Origin: Chara braunii
Taxonomy: Eukaryota > Streptophyta > Charophyceae > Charales > Characeae
Length of the DNA: 46,478 nt
NCBI GenBank assembly: GCA_003427395.1
Contig: BFEA01000793.1
Coordinates: forward strand, 269,858 to 316,335
Reading direction: 5' to 3'
Notes under the pieces: model-generated
What the model was told of the DNA's origin: nothing
The model's input: the letters and a program-made list of their open reading frames with translations, nothing else
Databases searched by the model: none
Shown here: positions 42,073 to 46,478 of the stretch, piece after piece
How the letters are laid out: the number at the start of each line of letters is the position of its first letter
Position numbering within the stretch: position 1 is the first letter of the stretch
Program-made: the position numbers and the translations under genes

Positions 42073-42531
42073 TCCGGTGTGTTGTAGAGGCCAAGGACCA
42101 GACCCGCGGTGATTGCTGGTAGCGGAAGCCAATGGTTGTCCTGACAAGATAAGCCACCTACCCTACCCATCCTCACATTAATACTCCCAGCACACCCCCT
42201 GACCCTACTATCCTAACTCAGTGTGACCAGCACGCAGGACCATCACCCTACCAATATCGAGGGCAACTTGGACCAGACAGTAATGACAAGCACCAGAGCT
42301 GGGCCAACCTCCCAGCCCTAATGGAAGCAGAAGCGGACGAACCTTGTCGTACGGGAACTTCGGACGCCAGGCTCATGCAATCTTCTACAGGCCCAATTCA
42401 AAAAGTCGACCCAACAGGATTACCTAAGCAAGGCAGCTAAGCGCTCACGGCCACATCCTACCATCCTTCCCCTAACTTAACCAAGGCTAGGCAGAACTCA
42501 GACTAGCCGGAGCGACTTATATCCCTACCCT
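42011..42531 (-). mobile_element. Poly(A) retroposon, about 520 bp, head unrecognised
   Basis: The plus-strand T59 run at 42,011-42,069 is the poly(A) tail of a minus-strand element. Its other end is fixed by the perfect 9-bp duplication ACACAAGTG at 42,002-42,010 and 42,532-42,540. The minus-strand 5-prime end reads AGGGTAGGGATATAAGTCGC. I find no tRNA A/B boxes, no 5S or 7SL likeness and no protein motif. It could be a new SINE family, a truncated LINE tail or a processed copy of a cellular RNA. The intact tail suggests recent insertion. Confidence 0.8.
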
Positions 42532-42540
42532 ACACAAGTG

Positions 42541-43074
42541 GTCCTTACCAAGGCAGCCCCAAAGTAGTCAAAATCGGTGCACATCTATACTGACACTCAC
42601 ATTCAGGAAGAAACCAAACCGAGGGAAAGGCTACCACAAACCGAAAATACAAACTGGATACCTCACTACTTTACCAAATTTCAAAAGATTTTAGACATAC
42701 TCATGGGCATTCTTTGAACGCAGCATTAAAATAGACAACCTCACATCAAGGAAAAAGCGCTACGGTCGCGAGCGCATGGGACTTGAGGCTCGTAGTTAAC
42801 GAGGACGACAGACGACGTTGACGTCATCGCCACGTGAAAGGTAGGTTGACCCAACAGGTATAGCGGAGCAGTGATGCGGGAGGTACGACTGACAATACGG
42901 ACAGGGTAGGAGCACCTTGTTGTCAATGAACGAATGGTGTCCAGCGCTACAAAGAGCAAGAAAACATCCTACGGTGAGAACGGGAAGAGGTGGAAAAAGG
43001 AAAAGGAAAGTGAAGTCAGCAAATACGACACCACGGGAGAAAGGACATAGACTCTTAACACACGATGACTTCTG
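42541..43074. other. No gene recognised
   Basis: Minus-strand frames here overlap the plus-strand ORF that follows and have no recognised motif. Confidence 0.35.
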
Positions 43075-43422
43075 TTGAGGAGAGGTGACTCGAGGCTGAT
43101 ACATCATATCTGGCTTTTTAGGCTGAACGAGGGACGGGAGAAACTCCGGTCGATGGCATCCCTGCTTTTCTCCCATCCCCTGCCTGGTATCGAGGTTGAT
43201 GGCGATGCAACCTCTGTAACCGGATGGGTGGATGCGATGGTGCAGCGCATGCGGGAAGTCAGTGAGCCTTTCGAGGAGGGGTCTGCTATGGAGATAGACA
43301 CCTATATCAGCGGGCACCGAGCAAACACTCTATGGAGCGAGTGTCTTCAGTTTCTGGGTGAAGCACATGCGTGGGGTGTGGAGTTGATTAGGCATTTGCA
43401 GGGAGTCGGATCGCCATTATAA
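43075..43422 (+). CDS. Hypothetical ORF, 115 codons
   Basis: An open frame from Met at 43,075 to a stop at 43,420-43,422 with mixed, protein-like composition (GWVDAMVQRMREVSEPFEEG, ANTLWSECLQFLGEAHAWG). I do not recognise the family and see no promoter, splice or membrane signals. A CAG/CAA-rich stretch and the SINE follow directly. It may be a fragment of a host gene or of an element. Confidence 0.3.
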   Translation: MRRGDSRLIHHIWLFRLNEGREKLRSMASLLFSHPLPGIEVDGDATSVTGWVDAMVQRMREVSEPFEEGSAMEIDTYISGHRANTLWSECLQFLGEAHAWGVELIRHLQGVGSPL

Positions 43423-43483
43423 CCAACGGCATCAGCAGCAGCGTCAACAACAGCATCAACAACAATTTCAAAACGAAAGGGTT

Positions 43484-43904
43484 ATCCAGCGGCCTAACTC
43501 AATTGGTAAGGCTCGCAAGTGGCATTCAGGAGGTCGTGGGTTCAATCCCCATTGGGTTCATGTACCTTCATGGGCACGCTTGGCATCCGCCACCTAGAGA
43601 TAGACCACTGGATCCCCAGATCGGTATTGAGCAGAGTCTGCCGATGTTCGTAGAGGAGGGGATCTGAGGGGAGGCACAGGGATTGGTCCTGTTGGCATGG
43701 TCCCTGATGCTACCAGCTGTCCCCTAGCTGGTATCGCCCACCTGCAGGTCCGGAGCAACCCCCGCATGTTCTCTCGTGAACACAGTTCTGGCTGCTACCG
43801 GGTTCCCCGTATGCCTACAATTAGAAGAAAAAAAAAAAGGAGTAGTGGTAGGTAGGTAGTGTGCGGTGAAATTGAGAGAAGAGCATAGCTTTAAAAAGAA
43901 AAAA
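43484..43904 (+). mobile_element. tRNA-derived SINE with 13-bp target duplication
   Basis: The head is tRNA-like: A box GGCCTAACTCAATTGGTAAGG (43,491-43,511) and B box GTGGGTTCAATCCCC (43,536-43,550) at normal spacing, so polymerase III could transcribe it. The body includes a hairpin TACCAGCT/AGCTGGTA (about 43,711-43,733). The 3-prime end is A-rich. Both ends are fixed by the perfect duplication AAACGAAAGGGTT (43,471-43,483 and 43,905-43,917). Length 421 bp. The body does not resemble the LINE tail in this window. Confidence 0.9.
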
Positions 43905-43924
43905 AAACGAAAGGGTTCTTCAAG

Positions 43925-44115
43925 TTTTTTTTTTTTTTTTTTTTACTCCGTATTCAGGAAACCTACTTAACGAGGTGATAAGAGCATCCCCGTTAAATAG
44001 GCTCCAGCGTCGAAGGCTCCATCTATTGGTGGGGAGCTACACCTGCTGGAAATCGGGTCCAACGTCCCTGTATAATGATGTGAATGTGTCAGCTGGAAAT
44101 CGGGTCCAAGCATCC
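43925..44115 (-). repeat. LINE-type tail, second copy
   Basis: Plus-strand T20 (43,925-43,944) marks a minus-strand poly(A) end. It matches the tail at 37.8-38.0 kb: GGCTCCATCTATTGGTGGGG then GAGC, and the hairpin with arms GTTGGA/TCCAGC (44,045-44,063) and CTTGGA/TCCAGC (44,092-44,111). No ORF2 sequence follows, so this is a severely 5-prime-truncated copy or a SINE sharing the tail. Confidence 0.7.
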
Positions 44116-44249
44116 CAATACAGAGATGTATTAATATCTCCTCCTTCCTATGTATGTTCGTGAGTCAATATATGTCAGATGAGGGTAATTCCCTATCCAT
44201 CAGATCTACAATTCTAAAAAAACGAACTAAGACATCATTCCAATCCTAA

Positions 44250-44530
44250 CTAACAGACCGGGAGACGAAGCCCTAGCTTTGATATGGTGTGATATGAGTC
44301 CCACACCTATCTATCAGGCCAGGAGATAAAACCCTAGCTTTGATATGATGTATGTAAGGTGGAGATCAGACCAATCAGGTCCAACGCAACAATGTGTTGT
44401 ATATCCGCTGGGAGTTGGGCCTAGCGTCCCGAAACAGTGGTGGATATGCAACACACCAAACAAAGATGTATGTGTTTTGAAACAATGAATCAGACCACCA
44501 AACCCTACCTGTGCTATGATGTAAAAACTC
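44250..44530. repeat. Diverged tandem repeats and a further tail-like hairpin
   Basis: AGCCCTAGCTTTGATATGGTGT (in part GCCCTAGCTTTGATATGG) near 44,268 recurs as ACCCTAGCTTTGATATGAT near 44,331, about 63 bp apart, and more weakly near 44,500. GCTGGGAGTTGGGCCTAGC at 44,407-44,425, followed by GTCCC, resembles the LINE tail hairpin. Confidence 0.55.
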
Positions 44531-44673
44531 AGAATCAATCATAAGTGTGAAACCCTATCCAACATTCCTTCTGCAATCAACTGTAAAATCACTGTACTAT
44601 ACAATTATGTGAAAAGAACAGGGGCCTTGATTACTTCCCTACAGGAGGGAAGGATTGACCACCTGCAAAAGAA

Positions 44674-45275
44674 TTGATATCTTGGCGAGAGGTAGCACCA
44701 ACCACCAACAACTATCCAACTCCACCCGCCTGCCAGACAACAAAGATACCTGGCGAGAGCAACCACCATCGTCTATCCTATTCCTCCCCTCTGCCGGACA
44801 AAAACGTTCAACTCCATATCAAGGTTGGAGGGGGAGAGGATAGTAGACCTATTTTTGCCACCGATCACGACGACGGTCATCGCGCTGACAGCGAACATGG
44901 ATGCACAAGTACCACTCCCTGCCCCGCTGCTGCTTCCATGATTGTCGCCGCCGTCTTCTTCGGCGATATTGTTGTTGTCGTCATCGATGTCATTGTTGTT
45001 GTCGTTGGCATCGTCGTTGTCGTTGTTGTTGTTGTTGTTGTTGTTGTTGATATTATCATCACGATCGTTGTAACTATCGATGGTAAAGGGTTCTTCAACA
45101 TCAACAACGACCAGGGTTGGAGTGCAGCCCACAGCGGTAACACAAACTGCCCCAAACATCATTACAACCAAAACGTTTACAGCAAACTCAAGCACAACAG
45201 CGGACTCATCATCGTCAACATCCACTACAGTGACGACTGAGGGGTTTGTATGTCTTCCCTGCACCTGTCAGGGAG
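44674..45275 (+). other. Low-complexity V/T-rich frames with a donor-like site
   Basis: Frames at 44,674-45,240 and 45,080-45,523 pass through a GTT array (about 44,967-45,050) and a T/S-rich stretch. The second contains EGFVCLPCTCQG directly before GAG-GTAAGC (about 45,271-45,279), a strong donor-like site. This could be the end of an exon. The simple-sequence content makes a real gene uncertain. Confidence 0.25.
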
Positions 45276-45562
45276 GTAAGCGACAGCGGACGAACAAAGA
45301 GTCAGACATGTCTTTCGCTCTCCCTCTACACTTACCCCCCTCGTATTCTTCCCCACTGTTGCCTCCTCCTGGTCTGTGCCCCACTCTCAGAAACGTGCGA
45401 CTGTTCCTTCTTCTCCCTACCAAAGTGGTTGGCCTAAGTGGGGGGTCGGGGGAGAGGACAAGTGGGCCACCTTTCGATGTGCAACATGACTTTCGTTGGA
45501 GCATGCATGGGGAAAGGAGGTGAGAAGGAGTGGGGTAGATGTCGGGATCGAGGGTCACCCAA

Positions 45563-46035
45563 CTTGCAGCGCCCCTCCTCTTAACTCTTCTCTTCTACTT
45601 CGTTGTCATCCTCCTCTTCCCCTCCTTCTCCTTCTCCTCCTCCTCCTCCTCCTTATCTTCTCCTCCTTCTCCATCTCCTCCTCCTTCTCCTTCTCCTCCT
45701 AGTCCTTCTCCTCACCCTTCTCCTCCTTGTCCTCCTTCTCCTCCTCCTCCATCTACTCATCTTCGTTCTCCTCCTACTCCTTCACCTTCTCCTCGTCGCC
45801 GCCGTCCATCGCTGCTGTTGTCCTCCGCCTCCTCCTCGTCCTTGTCCTTCTCTTCTTCTTCATCCTCCTCCTCCTCCTTCTCCTCCTCATCTTTTTTTTT
45901 CTTGCTCCTCGTCGTCCTCCTCCTCCTCCTCCTCCTCCTCCTCCTCCTCCTCCTCCTCCTCTTCTCTATAGTTCTCGTCCTCTGGATCCCTCCCCTCCTC
46001 ATCCTCTTCGCTGTACTCCTCTTCCTCCGCCTGCT

Positions 46036-46036
<1 letters not shown>
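45563..46036 (+). repeat. CTCCTT-rich tract and duplicated segment, copy 1
   Basis: ACTTGCAGCGCCCCTCCTC, TTAACTCTTCTCTTCT and TTCGTTGTCATCCTCCTC at 45,559-45,620 recur at about 46,360-46,420. Between lie TTCTCCTCC arrays and a (CTC)n run (about 45,916-45,961). Long S/P/L-rich frames here are artefacts. Confidence 0.8.
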
Positions 46037-46078
<42 letters not shown>

Positions 46079-46225
46079 CATCGTTCAATCCCAATCCAAT
46101 CACTAGATTGGATTGGATCTTGAAAATCCAATCGATCGATTGGATTTTCAAGATCCAATCCAATCTATTTTCAAGATCCAATCCAATCTATTGATTGGAT
46201 TGAGATTGAACGATGGATTGTTTGT

Positions 46226-46256
<31 letters not shown>

Positions 46257-46258
46257 AT
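46037..46258. repeat. Large palindrome with AATC/GATT arms
   Basis: A perfect 62-bp palindrome centred at 46,135.5 spans 46,105-46,166 (arms AGATTGGATTGGATCTTG and so on, centre CCAATCGATCGATTGG). Outside it, CCATCGTTCAATC on the left pairs with GATTGAACGATGG on the right, offset by a duplicated 23-bp block. Beyond that, an AATC tetranucleotide array faces a GATT array. The whole 220 bp can fold back on itself. Confidence 0.9.
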
Positions 46259-46478
46259 AAAAAAAAAGAGGGTGGGAGGAATAGTGGAATAGTGGAAGTC
46301 GGACTTCCACCGTTCCTCCCGATCTTTTTTTTTTTTCTTTTAATCATGCATTTCCTCCGACTTGCAGCGGCCCTCCTCCTCTTAACCCTTCTCTTCTTTT
46401 TCGTTGTCATCCTCCTCCTCTTCTTCTTCTTCGTCATCCTCTTCCTTCTCCTCCTTCTCCTCCTCCTCCTCCTCCTCC
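46259..46478 (+). repeat. Duplicated segment, copy 2, and pyrimidine tract to the window end
   Basis: AAGTCGGACTTC/GAAGTCCGACTT-type inverted words occur near 46,296-46,312. The second copy of the 45,559-45,620 segment follows at about 46,360-46,420, then CTCCTT arrays run out of the window. Confidence 0.7.

Noticed and set aside
42796-43317. 173-codon minus-strand ORF
   Set aside because: It overlaps the plus-strand frame at 43,075-43,422, has no motif and no better coding signal; neither is proven and the plus-strand one looks more protein-like.
45539-46194. Long S/P/L-rich ORFs near the window end
   Set aside because: They are translations of CTC/CTT arrays and the palindrome.

Overview
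The window reads as repeat-dominated nuclear DNA from a large eukaryotic genome. It holds no intact protein gene that I can recognise, no rRNA and no convincing functional tRNA. The named pieces are all eukaryotic transposon relics: Ty3/gypsy gag and pol, a hAT transposase, LINE endonuclease and reverse transcriptase, and a tRNA-derived SINE. With the very abundant microsatellites this suggests a green-lineage plant, perhaps a streptophyte alga of the Chara type. That placement is inference. Two N gaps (12,385-12,639 and 26,743-26,800) mark a draft assembly.

Layout. 1-9.7 kb: decayed LTR-retroelement sequence with a long direct repeat (about 79-635 and 7,615-8,150), a gag remnant, a minisatellite, a run of unrelated hairpins (3.7-4.8 kb) and a 510-bp tandem duplication. 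10.1-12.4 kb: a 93-bp satellite with a palindromic core, split by a 711-bp hAT-like element. 13.06-21.0 kb: a gypsy pol fragment split by a 6.7-kb hAT element that carries a broken transposase. 21.1-25.5 kb: a foldback MITE, an inverted copy of the LTR-like repeat, and an array of about a dozen dispersed short hairpins whose stems change sequence while staying paired. 25.8-31.4 kb: diverged segmental repeats with exon-like modules, TAA arrays, a second hAT-like element and a long pyrimidine tract. 31.5-33.3 kb: a hairpin-dense tract with two long palindromes. 34.0-37.2 kb: a chain of five TTAA-joined 180-200-bp MITEs, a LINE remnant, a solo MITE and a small hAT MITE. 37.8-44.5 kb: a minus-strand LINE with a dead RT, a poly(A) retroposon, a SINE with clear target duplication and a second LINE-type tail. 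44.6-46.5 kb: low-complexity and pyrimidine-rich duplicated sequence with a long AATC/GATT palindrome.

How it fits together. The window is a record of nested insertions, and several elements have exact ends and target duplications that can be read by eye. The most unusual signals are structural rather than coding: the covarying hairpin array at 23.9-25.3 kb, hAT-type elements that each carry their own subterminal motif, the TTAA-linked MITE chain, the covarying tail hairpin of the LINE family, and the twin long palindromes.
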